Notes: generated by a model not told the origin, from the letters alone. Shown: positions 41,400-55,342, counted from the stretch's first letter. The stretch: DNA of 64,000 nt from AC-32 sp963728765 (GCA_963728765.1 CAVSKX010000002.1:620001-684000); one strand, 5' to 3'. A program made the numbers and translations.

Positions 41400-42844
41400 T
41401 GGGCCTCCACGACCGACTCAACCGCCAGGGCGGATACAGCAACGGCCACGGGCCCGAGCTCGACATCCTCGTCGGCGGGCAGGCCGATGCTCCCGAGCGC
41501 CGGCCCGCTGACCCGTACGCCGAGTTGAAGGGCCGGATCCACCACGCCTGCATCGCGAAGCTCGGCCCGCAGCTCTACGCCGCCGGCCAGTCCGAGCAGT
41601 CCAACGAGGACCTCGCGGAGAAGGTGCTCCGCGTCGTCACCGAGCAGCTCGCGCTCGACCGCACGCCCCTCACACGCGAGGAGCGGCGGCAGGTCACGCG
41701 CGAGATCACCGACGACATCCTCGGCTACGGGCCGCTCGAGCCGCTGCTGCGCGACGACTCCGTGACCGAGGTCATGGTCAACAACTACGACCGCGTCTTC
41801 GTCGAGCGGAACGGCAAGATCGAGGTAGCCGAGGCGACCTTCGTCGACAACGCGCACCTGCTGCGCATCATCGACAAGATCGTCTCGCAGGTCGGCCGCC
41901 GCGTCGACGAGGCCTCGCCGATGGTCGACGCGCGCCTCCCCGACGGGAGCCGCGTCAACGCGATCATCCCGCCGCTCTCGCTGCGCGGGCCGACCATGAC
42001 CATCCGGAAGTTCTCGCGCGACCCGTACACGATGGACGACCTGATCAACTTCGGCACTGTCTCGCCGGAGGCAGCGCAGTTCCTGTCCGCGTGCGTGCGC
42101 GGGAAACTCAACTGCCTCATCTCCGGCGGTACCGGCACCGGTAAGACGACGACGCTGAACGCGCTCTCGGCCTTCGTGCCGAACGACGAGCGCATCGTCA
42201 CGATCGAGGACGCGGCCGAGCTCCAGCTCCAGCAGGAGCACGTGATCACGCTCGAGTCGCGCCCGCCGAACATCGAGGGCGAGGGCGAGATCCGCATCCG
42301 CGAGCTCGTCCGCAACTCCCTGCGCATGCGCCCCGACCGGATCATCGTGGGCGAGGTCCGCGGCGCCGAGACCCTGGACATGCTCCAGGCGATGAACACG
42401 GGCCACGAGGGCTCGCTCACCACGATCCACGCCAACTCGCCTCGCGACGCGCTCTCGCGGCTCGAGACGCTGGTCATGACGGCCGGCGTCGAACTGCCGC
42501 ACCGCGCGATCCGCGAGCAGATCTCGAGCGCGTTCGACCTGCTGGTGCAGATCTCGCGCCTCGTCGACGGCTCGCGCCGCATCACCCACATCACCGAGGT
42601 GCTGCGGATGGAGTCGGACGTGATCACCCTCCAGGACGTCTTCGTCGCGAAGCCGCCCGAGGAGGGCGACGACGGCGAGGGCAAGCCCGTCAACCTGCTG
42701 AACCCGCTCGAGTGCACCGGCCTCAAGCCGCAGTTCCTCGAGAAGATGGCGGCCAACGGGGTCAACCTCCCGCCGACGTTCTTCGGGAACACGTCGACCT
42801 TCCGGCCGAACTACGCGGCTGCGTCCTACGGCGGCTTCGAATGA
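41399..42844 (+). CDS. tadA: Tad pilus assembly ATPase TadA (CpaF)
   Basis: 481 residues of the secretion ATPase superfamily. Walker A CLISGGTGTGKTTTLNAL (about residue 245), the Asp box RIVTIEDAAELQL, Walker B RPDRIIVGEVRGAETLDML and the His box NTGHEGSLTTIHANS are complete. It powers pilus assembly at the inner face of the membrane. It overlaps both neighbours (TAATG upstream, ATGA downstream). Confidence 0.95.
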   Translation: MGLHDRLNRQGGYSNGHGPELDILVGGQADAPERRPADPYAELKGRIHHACIAKLGPQLYAAGQSEQSNEDLAEKVLRVVTEQLALDRTPLTREERRQVTREITDDILGYGPLEPLLRDDSVTEVMVNNYDRVFVERNGKIEVAEATFVDNAHLLRIIDKIVSQVGRRVDEASPMVDARLPDGSRVNAIIPPLSLRGPTMTIRKFSRDPYTMDDLINFGTVSPEAAQFLSACVRGKLNCLISGGTGTGKTTTLNALSAFVPNDERIVTIEDAAELQLQQEHVITLESRPPNIEGEGEIRIRELVRNSLRMRPDRIIVGEVRGAETLDMLQAMNTGHEGSLTTIHANSPRDALSRLETLVMTAGVELPHRAIREQISSAFDLLVQISRLVDGSRRITHITEVLRMESDVITLQDVFVAKPPEEGDDGEGKPVNLLNPLECTGLKPQFLEKMAANGVNLPPTFFGNTSTFRPNYAAASYGGFE

Positions 42845-44713
42845 GCCTGAAAACGGCGCGCCGTCTGCTCACCGCCGCCGTCGTCGCCGCCCTGACGGTT
42901 CCCGTCGGGGCGGATGCCTCGCTGACGTTGCGCGGCGCCGACGCGAGCGGCTTCCCGACGGTGCGCGTCACCGTGGTCTCGCCGACGGCCGCCTCCACGC
43001 CGCCGACCGTGACCGAGAACGGCCGGCAGGTCGTCGGCCTGCACGCTGTGAACCTCGCCTCCGCGAAGAGCGTCGTGGTCGCGATCGACCGCTCGCGCTC
43101 GATGACGGGCGCGAAGCTCGACGACGCCCTGGCCGCGGCGCGGCAGTTCCTGCACGCGAAGTCGCCGTCCGACCGCGTCGCCGTGGTCGCGTTCGGCTCG
43201 CGGGCGGTGCAGCTGAGCCCGTTCTCGTCCTCGACCGCCGAGGCAGACGACGCGCTGCGCACGCTCACGGTCGACAAGAACAACGGGACCGCGCTCTACG
43301 ACGCGCTGCAGCTGTCCGCGAACTCCCTCGGTAACCAGGACGGCCGCTCGCGCGTCGTCGTCCTGCTCACCGACGGCAAGGACGTCTCGAGCAAGGTCTC
43401 GCTGGCCAACGCGCTCGCGACGGCGCACTCGGCAGCCACGCTCGTCTACCCGATCGCGATCGGCGGGCGACTCGGCCACGACCGCGCCGCTGCGCCAGAT
43501 GGCGAGCGAGACGGGCGGCAGCTTCAAGTCCGCCGCGTCCAGCGCGTCGCTCTCGGCGGTCTACTCGTCGATCGCAGGTGAGCTCAAGCGCACCTGGCGC
43601 GTCGAGTACGTCACAGCCGCCAGGCCCGGCGAGCAGCTTCACCTGCGGGTGTCGCTGAACCCGGAAGGCGCTGCCTCGACGAACTTCACCGTCCCCGGCG
43701 ACGTCCAGGTTCCGGACGTGGCCGCCAGCCCGCTGCCCTCGCCGCTCTACTCGCCTCTCGGCGGACTCGTGCTGACGATGCTCGTCGCCTTCCTGGTGCT
43801 GACGGCGTGTGGGTTCCTCTTCGCCTCGGCGAAGGGGTCGTGGGTGAAGACCCGCCTCGCCCCGCATGTCGAGGGCACCCGGAAGCAGCGCAAGCGGCAG
43901 AAGGGCGAGCGCCTCGCCGCGCTGGCCGGGCTCTTCAGCGCGACCGAGCAGGCGTTCGCACACCGCCGCGTGTGGCTGAAGCTGCAGCGGAAGCTCGAGC
44001 GGGCCGACCTGCCGCTGCGCACGGTCGAGTTCGCGTACCTGATCGTGGGGTGCGGCTTCGTGGTCGGCGTATTCGCGGCGCTGAGCGGCCGTCCGTCCCT
44101 CCAGATCCTGATCGCCTTCGTCGTGGGCGGCGCGATCCCGTACGGGTTCGTCGCCTTCAAGGCGCGGCGCCGGATGGCGGCGTTCGAAGACCAGCTGCCG
44201 GACCTGCTCGTGACGCTTGCCGCCTCGCTGAAGGCGGGCCACAGCTTCAAGCAGGGCATCCAGACCGTCGTCGACGAGGGTCAGGAGCCGGCCAGCAAGG
44301 AGCTCGGCCGCGTCATCACCGACACGCGCCTGGGCCGCCCGATGGACGAGGCACTGGCCGAGACCGCCGAGCGGATCGGCTCGAAGAACTTCGGCTTCGT
44401 CATCACGGCGGTGACCATCCAGCGCCAGGTCGGCGGAAGCCTCGCCGGGCTGTTCGACATGGTCGCCGACACCGTCCGCCAGCGTCAGCAGTTCGCGCGC
44501 AAGATCAAGGGCCTGACCGCGATGGGGCGCGCCTCGGCGTACGTGCTGATCGGCCTGCCCTTCTTCGTCGCGCTCGCGCTGACGCTGCTCAACCCGTCCT
44601 ACATGCACCCGCTGTACGCCACGTCCACGGGCCACACGCTGATCATGGTCGGCCTGATGATGATGGCGTTCGGGTCGCTGATCCTTCGAAAACTCGTCTC
44701 GTTCAAGGGGTAA
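42841..44713 (+). CDS. tadB: VWA domain fused to TadB pilus platform protein (frameshift as read)
   Basis: From ATG 42841 the first frame codes a signal peptide, then a VWA domain with the MIDAS motif VVVAIDRSRSMTG, and VVVLLTDGKD. Near 43463-43468 (GGCGGGCGA) one extra base shifts the frame; after VYPIAIGG the sequence continues in the next frame as DSATTAPLRQMASETGGSF, then a helix (LGGLVLTMLVAFLVLTACGFLF) and a TadB/GspF domain (LPDLLVTLAASLKAGHSFKQGI ... IQRQVGGSLAGLFDMVADTVR). Total length 1873 bases, one too many. VWA-TadB in one chain is plausible in this class; if the frame shift is real, TadB would be made from ATG 43499. Confidence 0.8.
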
Positions 44714-44719
44714 CTGCCA

Positions 44720-45628
44720 ATGATCATGCTCATCGTGCTCGGAGCTTTCTGCCTTGCAGGCGCCGCTTACCTCGTCGGCGAGGCAGTCACCCTGCCCGCG
44801 CGGGAGCGCCGCTCCTCGGTCAGCCGCGCGGCGAACTACGGCAAGGTGCGCGCGCTGCTCGGCCAGCGGCAGCTGCCGTTCAGCCAGCGCGTGCTGGTGC
44901 CGATCGGCGACCGGCTCGCGGGCTTCACCCTGAAGCTGCACCCGAAGACCACGACTGACGGTGTCAGCGCCAAGCTGCTCGCGGCGGGCCTCGGCCGGAA
45001 GATCGGACCGACGACGTTCCTTGCGCTCAAGTCGGGCTTCGCAGTCGGCGGCGTGCTCCTCGGCGCAATCTTTGGCGGCGCCGTGACCGGTCCGGGCGGC
45101 GTGCTCTTCTGCGCGCTCGCACTGGGCGGAATCGGCTTCATCGCTCCCGACTTCGTCGTCTCGGCAAAGGCGCGCTCGCGCAAGGACAACATCCGCGCCG
45201 AGCTTCCGGACGCGCTCGACCTGATGGCGGTCAGCGTCGAGGCCGGCCTCGGCTTCGACGGCGCCATCGCGAAGCTCACCGAGCACATGCACGGCCCGCT
45301 CGCGGACGAGTTCGCGCTCACCCTGAGCGAGATAAAGATCGGCGAGACCCGGCAGACCGCGCTCAAGAAGCTGGCTGAGCGAACCGGCACGCCGGAGCTC
45401 TCGAGCTTCGTGCGGTCGATCATCCAGGCCGACCAGCTCGGCATCTCCCTCGGCCGCATCCTGCGGGTGCAGGCCACCGACAGCCGCCTCAAGCGACAGG
45501 CCGCAGCCGAGGAGAAGGCGATGAAGGCGCCGATCAAGATGCTCTTCCCGACGGTGCTCTTCATCTTCCCGGCCATGTTCCTCGTGATCCTCGGGCCGGC
45601 GTTCCTCAACCTCTCCAAGATCTTCTAA
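44720..45628 (+). CDS. tadC: Tad pilus platform protein TadC
   Basis: 302 residues of the type II secretion F family: N-terminal helix (IMLIVLGAFCLAGAAYLVGEAV), paired helices mid-protein, the GspF domain LPDALDLMAVSVEAGLGFDGAIAKLTEHM ... QADQLGISLGRILRVQA and a C-terminal helix FPTVLFIFPAMFLVILGPAF. Partner of TadB in the inner-membrane platform. Starts at ATG 44720, six bases after the tadB stop. Confidence 0.92.
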   Translation: MIMLIVLGAFCLAGAAYLVGEAVTLPARERRSSVSRAANYGKVRALLGQRQLPFSQRVLVPIGDRLAGFTLKLHPKTTTDGVSAKLLAAGLGRKIGPTTFLALKSGFAVGGVLLGAIFGGAVTGPGGVLFCALALGGIGFIAPDFVVSAKARSRKDNIRAELPDALDLMAVSVEAGLGFDGAIAKLTEHMHGPLADEFALTLSEIKIGETRQTALKKLAERTGTPELSSFVRSIIQADQLGISLGRILRVQATDSRLKRQAAAEEKAMKAPIKMLFPTVLFIFPAMFLVILGPAFLNLSKIF

Positions 45629-45648
45629 CCGGAAAACCGGAGGCGACG

Positions 45649-47085
45649 ATGTCCGATAAACCCGAGAACCAGGGGGCCGAGACCGAAAAGGGGTTCGGTA
45701 CCGGCCTGCGCGCCCAGCTGCAGCGCCGGCGGGAGGGTGATGACGGACAGGGCGAGCCGCAGGGCCCGACGAACGTCGAGCTGCGCTTCGAGCTGACAGC
45801 GCGGCCGGCGAGCGGCGACGCCGTCGAGGGCGTCAACCCCGAGTTCGAGGAGCTGCGGGTGGAGCTCAAGGCAGCGCACGCGCGCGAGGCTTCGCTACGC
45901 GAGCAGCTCGAAAAGCGCAACGAGGCCTACGACCAGAACGTCGGCTCGGAGAAGGAGCTCGCTCACCGGGCGACGACCCTCGACGAGCGCGAGGCGAAGC
46001 TGGCCGAGTTCGAGGTCGAGCTCGAGGAGCGCGAGCGGCGGGTTCGCGACCAGCGCGAGGCGATCGAGGCCGAGCACGCACGCGTGGCCGACCTCCAGGC
46101 CGAGCTCGCGGCCGAGCAGTCCCTCACGGTCGAGCAGCAGGAGGCCGCGGAGAGGCGGCTGCGGGAGCTGCAGTCGAGTGACCGCGAGCGCGAGAAGGCG
46201 GCCGGCGAGCTCCAGCGCGCGCGGGCCGCGCTCGACGAGCGCGAGCGGAAGCTGACGAAGAAGGAGAGCGAGGTCGCAACGCAGGAGCAGGCCGGCACGG
46301 CCAGGCTCGACGGCCGCGAGCGGGCGCTCGCGAAGCGCGAGAACGAGTGGCGCGTGCGCGACAAGGAGCTCTCGGAACGAGAGCGCAAGCTGTCGGCGCG
46401 CGAGAACGACCACAAGAAGGAGGCGGCGCGCGTCGCCGCCCGCGACGAGGCGATCGGCGAGCGCGAGGCCGACGTCCTGCTCCGGCAGGAGAAGCTGCGC
46501 GGAGACGCCGACAGGTTCGAGCGCGAGCTCGCCGACAAGGGCAGGGCCGCGCAGGAGGCCGTCGAGCGCACCGCCGAGCTCGACCGGCGGGAGCTCGACC
46601 TGGCCGCCAAGGAGGCCGAGCTGAACCGGCTGCAGGCCTCGATCGGCCACGCCGAGCGAGACGCGAACCGCGGCCGCGACCTCGACGAGTGGACGGCGCG
46701 GCTGGAAGAACGCGAGAAGGAGCTGGCCGCCCGCGAGGCCGAAGTCCAGAACTTCGAGTCCATCTCCGAGTCGCACAAGAAGCGCGCCGATCGCAAGGAA
46801 GCGCGCCTGGGTGACCTCGAGGAGAACCTGCACGACCGGCACAAGGACCTCGACGACCGCGAGCACGAGCTCGACCTGCGCGAGGCCCAGCTCACGGCCG
46901 ACGTGGAGATCCGCACCGACAAGCTCGAGGACCGCGAACAGGCGCTGGCCGAGCTCGAGGAGCGGCTCGCGAACCAGGAGCGAGAGCTGGCTGCGTACGT
47001 CGCGAAGGCGCAGACCGAGATCCAGCGCCGCGAGTCCGAGTGGTGGCAGAAGCAGCTCGGCTCCGAAGAGGTCTCCGCCGCCTAA
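45649..47085 (+). CDS. Long coiled-coil protein at the end of the Tad operon
   Basis: 478 residues, almost all alpha-helical coiled coil from about residue 65: repeated E/R/K/L heptads such as LEEREREL-like blocks (EAKLAEFEVELEERERRVRDQ, LDERERKLTKKESEVATQE, ARLEEREKELAAREAEVQNFE). No transmembrane helix or enzymatic motif. It begins 20 bases after tadC with GGAGGCGACG before ATG 45649. By position it may be a cytoplasmic scaffold or polar anchor for the Tad machine. No family recognised. Confidence 0.7.
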   Translation: MSDKPENQGAETEKGFGTGLRAQLQRRREGDDGQGEPQGPTNVELRFELTARPASGDAVEGVNPEFEELRVELKAAHAREASLREQLEKRNEAYDQNVGSEKELAHRATTLDEREAKLAEFEVELEERERRVRDQREAIEAEHARVADLQAELAAEQSLTVEQQEAAERRLRELQSSDREREKAAGELQRARAALDERERKLTKKESEVATQEQAGTARLDGRERALAKRENEWRVRDKELSERERKLSARENDHKKEAARVAARDEAIGEREADVLLRQEKLRGDADRFERELADKGRAAQEAVERTAELDRRELDLAAKEAELNRLQASIGHAERDANRGRDLDEWTARLEEREKELAAREAEVQNFESISESHKKRADRKEARLGDLEENLHDRHKDLDDREHELDLREAQLTADVEIRTDKLEDREQALAELEERLANQERELAAYVAKAQTEIQRRESEWWQKQLGSEEVSAA

Positions 47086-47118
47086 CCCGGCGCCGGGGGC
47101 ATCCGGATCGCCCAACCC

Positions 47119-47244
47119 GGGGTCAGGTCTCGCAGCGCCGCATTTCGTGGAGGTTGGAGAGCCAACATCGCCACAATCAGTCCACAGCCGGGACGAACCG
47201 TTGCGCTTTCGGCACTGATTTGCAGGAATGCAAGACCTGACCCC
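47119..47244. repeat. MITE-like element with 16-bp terminal inverted repeats (copy 2)
   Basis: GGGGTCAGGTCTCGCA (47119-47134) pairs with TGCAAGACCTGACCCC (47229-47244), 15 of 16. Length 126 bp. It shares termini and the CGCC-C-TTTC subterminal sequence with the element at 6171. Sits between the coiled-coil gene and the mannosyltransferase. Confidence 0.65.
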
Positions 47245-47316
47245 GGTGGTCCGGATGGTGGCTGAGGCAGCTCATCTCTGAAGAGGTCTTGGCCGCCTGA
47301 TCCGTAGAGTCGCGTC

Positions 47317-48491
47317 GTGTCTCGGCGCGACGCGGTTCGCATCTCGCTCGTCTGGGCGGCGTGGCTCGGGGCCGTCCTGGTCACGCTCGCGATCGGCCTC
47401 GCGGCGGGCGCGTACGTCCACCAGCCGGGTTGGATCCTGCGCGACGGTCTCTGGCCGCTTTACGCCTGGGACTACAACTGGTACGTCAACATCGCGCGGG
47501 ACGGCTACCCGGACGGCCTGGGCGGCCGGCAGTACGCGTTCTTCCCGCTCTGGCCTCTCGCCCTCTCCTGGGTAGGCGTCCACTGGGAGCCGGTTCTCGC
47601 CGCCGCGCTCGCGTGGGGAGCGAGCCTCGTCGCCTTCCTGGGCGTGGCGGCAGGTCGAACGGGCTCACCGCTGACGAGCGCGCTCGCGCTCGCCTGCTGG
47701 CCGGGGTCGTTCGCGCTCGCAATCGCCTATCCAGACGGCCTCGCGCTGGCCGCGGCCGCGTGGGCGGCGGCTCTCGCCTTACGTGACAGGCCTCTCCTCG
47801 CCGGTGCAGTCGGCGCCGTGGCAGCCTTCGCGCGCCCGAACGGCGTCCTGATCGCGCTGCCGCTCGCCTGGCTGGCGCGCGGCCGGGGCCCCTGGGCCTG
47901 GGTCGGCGCCGCCTTGCCGGTCGCCGCGGCTGCGGGCGTCGAGGCGTACTCCTGGGACCGCAGCGACGACGCAGCCGCCTTCTTCGATGCGCAGCGGCTC
48001 TGGGGCCGCAAGGGCCCGAGCGGCCTCGGCACCTGGGCCGACCACCTCGTCGGGGTGCTCGAGCGGCACGGCGCCGTGATCGGGCCGCTCGCGCTCGCAG
48101 CCGCGGCCGCCCTCGTCATCGCGTGGAGGCGCTACGGCCTGTGGGCGACGGTGGTCGGCGCGTACGTCTGTGCGGTGCCGCTGCTGCTGGCGGCCACAAG
48201 CAGTCTCCAGGGATTCGTCGACAGCGCGCGGGCCGCGCTCGTCCTGCCGCTGCTAGTCGTGCTCTGGCGGCTGGGACCTCGGTACCACCCGTGGGCCGCC
48301 TACTCGACGCTTGTCGTCGTGCTGCTGATCCTCTCCGGGACGATCCAGAGCTTCGGCCGGCAGAGCCTGTTCGCTTTCCCGATCTTCTGGGCCGTCGCCG
48401 ACGGGCCGCGGGCGCTGCGGTCGCCGGTGCTCGCCGGGCTCGGCTTCGCCGCCAACCTCACGCTCGTCCTGCTTCTGACACGCTTCGCGCC

Positions 48492-48495
<4 letters not shown>
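47317..48495 (+). CDS. Membrane mannosyltransferase-like protein (PIG-V-like)
   Basis: 392 residues with ten or so hydrophobic helices. The lumenal loop LYAWDYNWYVNIARDGYPDG near residue 50 and QYAFFPLWPLALSW resemble the WDxxxYxxIAxxGY and FFPLxP motifs of PIG-V/GPI-mannosyltransferase-like GT-C enzymes, where Asp is catalytic. It likely uses polyprenyl-phosphate mannose for a cell-surface acceptor. GTG 47317 start; GTGA overlap with the following epimerase. Confidence 0.72.
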
Positions 48496-49589
<1,094 letters not shown>

Positions 49590-49626
49590 GGTTTGAGGCG
49601 CCGGTTTGCGAGGCAACCCGGACCCG

Positions 49627-50586
49627 ATGACCAACGAGGCGCCGGAGCCGCAACCCGAACGCGAGGAGCCGCAGCTCGAGGACCCGGGGCCCAGCGACCT
49701 CTCGAAGCGCGACTACCTGGCGATCGTGAAACGCGCGTTCAAGGGCGCGAACGAGGATCACATCACGAGCCTCGCGGCCGCTCTGGCCTACTACGCCTTC
49801 CTGGCGATTCCCGCGACGCTCCTGATCGCGGCCGGGCTCTTCGGGCTGCTCGCAGGCCCGGATGCGGTGGACACGTTGATCGGGAAGCTGCACGGGATCG
49901 TCCCCGCCGAGGTGACCGACCTGATTCGCGGAAGCCTGAACCGGCTTACGGAGACGCAGGGCACCAGCATCACGCTCATCGCCGTCGGCGGCGTGCTCGC
50001 CCTCTGGACGCTGAGCGGCGCGATGCAGAACGTAATGTGGGCGCTGAACCTGGCGTACGACCGCGAGGAGACGCGAGGGTTCGTCCGCCGTCGTCTGGTC
50101 GCCGGTGGCATGGCCGTCTTCGTGCTGATGGCGTCGGCGCTGGCCCTCGGCCTGCTCGTGCTTGGCCCACACCTGTCCCGCTGGATCGGCGACGCGGTCG
50201 GCGAGAAGACCCTCGTCGAGTTCGTCTGGTGGATCGCCCAGTGGCCGATCCTGATCGGGGGCCTCCTGCTCGCGTTCGGGGTCGTCTACTACCTCGGGCC
50301 CAACGTCGAGCACCCCAGGTGGCGCTTCGCCAGCTTCGGCGCCGTGTTCGCGGTCGTCGTCTGGCTGCTCGCGTCCGGCGCGTTCGCCTTCTACGCGAGC
50401 CGCTTCAGCTCGTACAACAAGGCCTGGGGGTCGCTCGCCGCGGTGGTCGTGATGCTCACCTGGCTCTGGATCAGCTCCGTCGCCTTGCTGCTCGGAGCCG
50501 AGATCAACGCCGAGGCCGAGCGCAGCCGCGAGCTGCGGCGGGGCGAGCCGGCGGAACGAGAGCTGCAGGCACCCGCGAAGGCCTAG
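49627..50586 (+). CDS. YihY/BrkB family membrane protein
   Basis: About 319 residues with six helices of the YihY fold: ALAYYAFLAIPATLLIAAGLFGLL, SITLIAVGGVLALWTLSGAMQNVMWALNLAYD, MAVFVLMASALALGLLVLG, VWWIAQWPILIGGLLLAFGVVYYLGP, FASFGAVFAVVVWLLASGAFAFY and a C-terminal WGSLAAVVVMLTWLWISSVALLLGAEINAE. No activity is established for the family. ATG 49627 was chosen over TTG 49606. Confidence 0.85.
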   Translation: MTNEAPEPQPEREEPQLEDPGPSDLSKRDYLAIVKRAFKGANEDHITSLAAALAYYAFLAIPATLLIAAGLFGLLAGPDAVDTLIGKLHGIVPAEVTDLIRGSLNRLTETQGTSITLIAVGGVLALWTLSGAMQNVMWALNLAYDREETRGFVRRRLVAGGMAVFVLMASALALGLLVLGPHLSRWIGDAVGEKTLVEFVWWIAQWPILIGGLLLAFGVVYYLGPNVEHPRWRFASFGAVFAVVVWLLASGAFAFYASRFSSYNKAWGSLAAVVVMLTWLWISSVALLLGAEINAEAERSRELRRGEPAERELQAPAKA

Positions 50587-50613
50587 CGCTCTATGGCTCG
50601 GTAGAGTCGAAAC

Positions 50614-53345
<2,732 letters not shown>

Positions 53346-53349
<4 letters not shown>

Positions 53350-53588
53350 AAGACGAAGGCGAGATCGCGGATGTTGGTCGCGCCGATGCGCACGCCACGC
53401 ACGGTGACGTAGAGCCGCCTCCCGGCCGGAGTCAACTCGGAGGCGACGATGACCTCGCCGTCCGTCCAGACGCCGACCTTGCCTGCGGGCGCCGCACCGT
53501 CGCGTGTCGCGAGCGACTCCAGGCGGGGGCCGAAGATCCGCGCGAGGTCAGTCGCGGACGGACCAGTCTTCGCCGCGGTGGATCGCAA
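53346..53588 (-). CDS. Possible short protein (80 aa), unknown
   Basis: The minus strand past the aconitase stop is open down to TAG 53346. The segment AAKTGPSATDLARIFGPRLESLATRDGAAPAGKVG ... GRRLYVTVRGVRIGATNIRDLAFVF is protein-like with a beta-rich end. A TTG at 53588 could start it; it overlaps the end of the previous gene (53548) by 41 bases and could instead be that gene's C-terminus in another frame. The 3' end overlaps the acnA stop. Low confidence. Confidence 0.3.
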
Positions 53589-54873
53589 GGCGAATCCGGT
53601 GCAGCCTTCTTGTGCGAACCCAGTAAGCGAGGTCGCGCGCGGTGGCGCGTTCGTCCAGGTAGCGGCGGCCGATCGGCGTGAACGGCACTTCGACGACCTC
53701 GTGCGGGCCTTCCTCGTCGTTCCAATAACGACCATACGTACCCGAGACCTCGCAGAAGTCATAAGGCGGCGGCGTGCCGCCCGGGAACGGTCCGTTGCCG
53801 AAACTCGCGTTGAGCTTCGGACCGAGCTGCACGGTCGCGCCTCCGGCGAGGTCCTTCCAGCTGCCTGAGCCGTAGGCGACCTTTCCGCACGCGACGCCGA
53901 CGCGCCCGTTGACTGTTGCGGCGGACCGAGCGAGCCGCCGGTAGGCCACGCTCGAGATCGACCTGAAGCGGAGGACCACGAAGGCGTTGCGGTAGACGTC
54001 GACGGACGCGACCGGTGCGGAGATCTGCTGGACGAGCCGCCCGCGCGGGCGCGGGCGCGGGAGATGCCGTGGCGGCGGAGCTACCCGGTTCGCGGCCGGC
54101 CTCCGCGGCTCTCCCAGAACCGGCTCCCGGTAGACCTCGGCGCCTGCGGCATCGAGCGCGACGATCGCGGTCCAGTGCCGGTTTGCGATCTTCGAGAAGG
54201 AGTAGGCGTTGCCGCGCACGGCGGTCACGAGCCGCGCTCCATGCCCGACGAGTGCGACGTTCGCGACGCCCTCGCCGGCGAGGCCGGACACGCGAACGAG
54301 GTGCATGCGTGGCTCATCGCGGCTGGCCCCGGCGATGATGTCAACCGTGATCGGGCGTTTCGGGGTCGGGACGAGTCGGTGGGCTGGCGCTCCCGCGTTG
54401 CAGCCCAGCATCCCGATCAAAGTGTCGCCGCGGTTCGGGTCGTGGAAGCCGCCCACCGGCCCAGAGCCGACGCAGGTTAGCCCCCACGGATAGGTGATGC
54501 GGTAGTGAACCTCGGAGCCGTCGTTCGCAATCTCCGCAATCGTCGGGTTGCCGTCACGGCAAAGGGCCTCGGGCGTCTTCCCGGGGACCGTCTTCAGCGC
54601 GACGTGCGGGCACATCGAAGTCACGAGCATCTCGCGCTCGCGCTGCGAGAGTGAGTCGAGCGCGATCGTCTTGCCGTGAACGTCGAAGAACCCGACGACG
54701 CGGCCGCCGATCGCGAGACCCGCCGCGGTGAGCCCTACGACGAGCGCGATGACGGCGACGAACACCCGCCCGCTCCCCCGCCGGGCGCGCCGGCGAACGT
54801 CGCTCCAGTCCTTGTCTTCTGGGCCGCCGAGTGCGGCGAAACGCTCTCGCAGCGCTCGATCTTCAGTCTCCAC
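53548..54873 (-). CDS. Membrane-anchored extracytoplasmic protein paired with an ECF sigma factor
   Basis: 441 residues: a short acidic cytoplasmic N-terminus (METEDRALRERFAALGG), one transmembrane helix (VFVAVIALVVGLTAAGLAIGG, about residues 36-57) and a large outer domain with several Cys (SMCPHVAL, ALCRDGN, GLTCVG, GCNAGA). The topology and its overlap with the ECF sigma gene upstream (11 bases) fit a membrane anti-sigma factor, but the sigma-binding part is short and no zinc motif is seen. It could be a sensor protein controlled by the sigma factor. Confidence 0.65.
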   Translation of the reverse strand: METEDRALRERFAALGGPEDKDWSDVRRRARRGSGRVFVAVIALVVGLTAAGLAIGGRVVGFFDVHGKTIALDSLSQREREMLVTSMCPHVALKTVPGKTPEALCRDGNPTIAEIANDGSEVHYRITYPWGLTCVGSGPVGGFHDPNRGDTLIGMLGCNAGAPAHRLVPTPKRPITVDIIAGASRDEPRMHLVRVSGLAGEGVANVALVGHGARLVTAVRGNAYSFSKIANRHWTAIVALDAAGAEVYREPVLGEPRRPAANRVAPPPRHLPRPRPRGRLVQQISAPVASVDVYRNAFVVLRFRSISSVAYRRLARSAATVNGRVGVACGKVAYGSGSWKDLAGGATVQLGPKLNASFGNGPFPGGTPPPYDFCEVSGTYGRYWNDEEGPHEVVEVPFTPIGRRYLDERATARDLAYWVRTRRLHRIRLAIHRGEDWSVRD

Positions 54874-55342
54874 GTCGTGCCTCCTGAAGCTCGTGCTCGA
54901 GCGCGGCCCGAGCCTGGGCGAGGGTCGCGCCGACGGTCCCTTCGCTCACGCCACACAGCTCGGCGATCTGCGCGTACGAGAGGTCGGCGAAGTAGCGCAG
55001 GAACACAATCAGCCGGCGCTTCGGCGGCAGCGACTGCAGGGCCTCCGCGAGCGCCGGGTCTCGATCGGGGTCGTTCAGGCTGGCCGGCAGCGACCCGTTC
55101 AGGCTCACGCCCGGCCCACCCCGGACGTGCTCGCGTGCGGTGCGTAGCGCGATGCGCCACACCCACGCCTCGAGCGAGCCTTCGCCTCTGAAGCTGCGGC
55201 GCTTGCGCAAGGCTCGGGCAAACGCCTCCTGCACCACGTCACGTGCACTCTCGCGGTCGCCGGTGATCGTGGCGACGCCGTCCCGGAACCGCCCGTAGCG
55301 CTGCCGGTAGAGCTCTTCGATCGCTTGGGCCCGTTCGTCCAC
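54863..55342 (-). CDS. ECF-type RNA polymerase sigma factor
   Basis: 159 residues: region 2 (LYRQRYGRFRDGVATITGDRESARDVVQEAFARALRKRRSF and GSLEAWVWRIALRTAREH) and region 4 (LPPKRRLIVFLRYFADLSYAQIAELCGVSEGTVGATLAQARAALE). Starts at GTG 55342 and overlaps the membrane protein. Divergent from a GNAT gene across a 71-bp gap. Confidence 0.88.
   Translation of the reverse strand: MDERAQAIEELYRQRYGRFRDGVATITGDRESARDVVQEAFARALRKRRSFRGEGSLEAWVWRIALRTAREHVRGGPGVSLNGSLPASLNDPDRDPALAEALQSLPPKRRLIVFLRYFADLSYAQIAELCGVSEGTVGATLAQARAALEHELQEARRGD

Noticed and set aside
45866..47115. Antisense frames over the coiled-coil gene
   Set aside because: Leucine-rich runs arise from the reverse of E/R-rich codons; no ribosome-binding site and no known domain.
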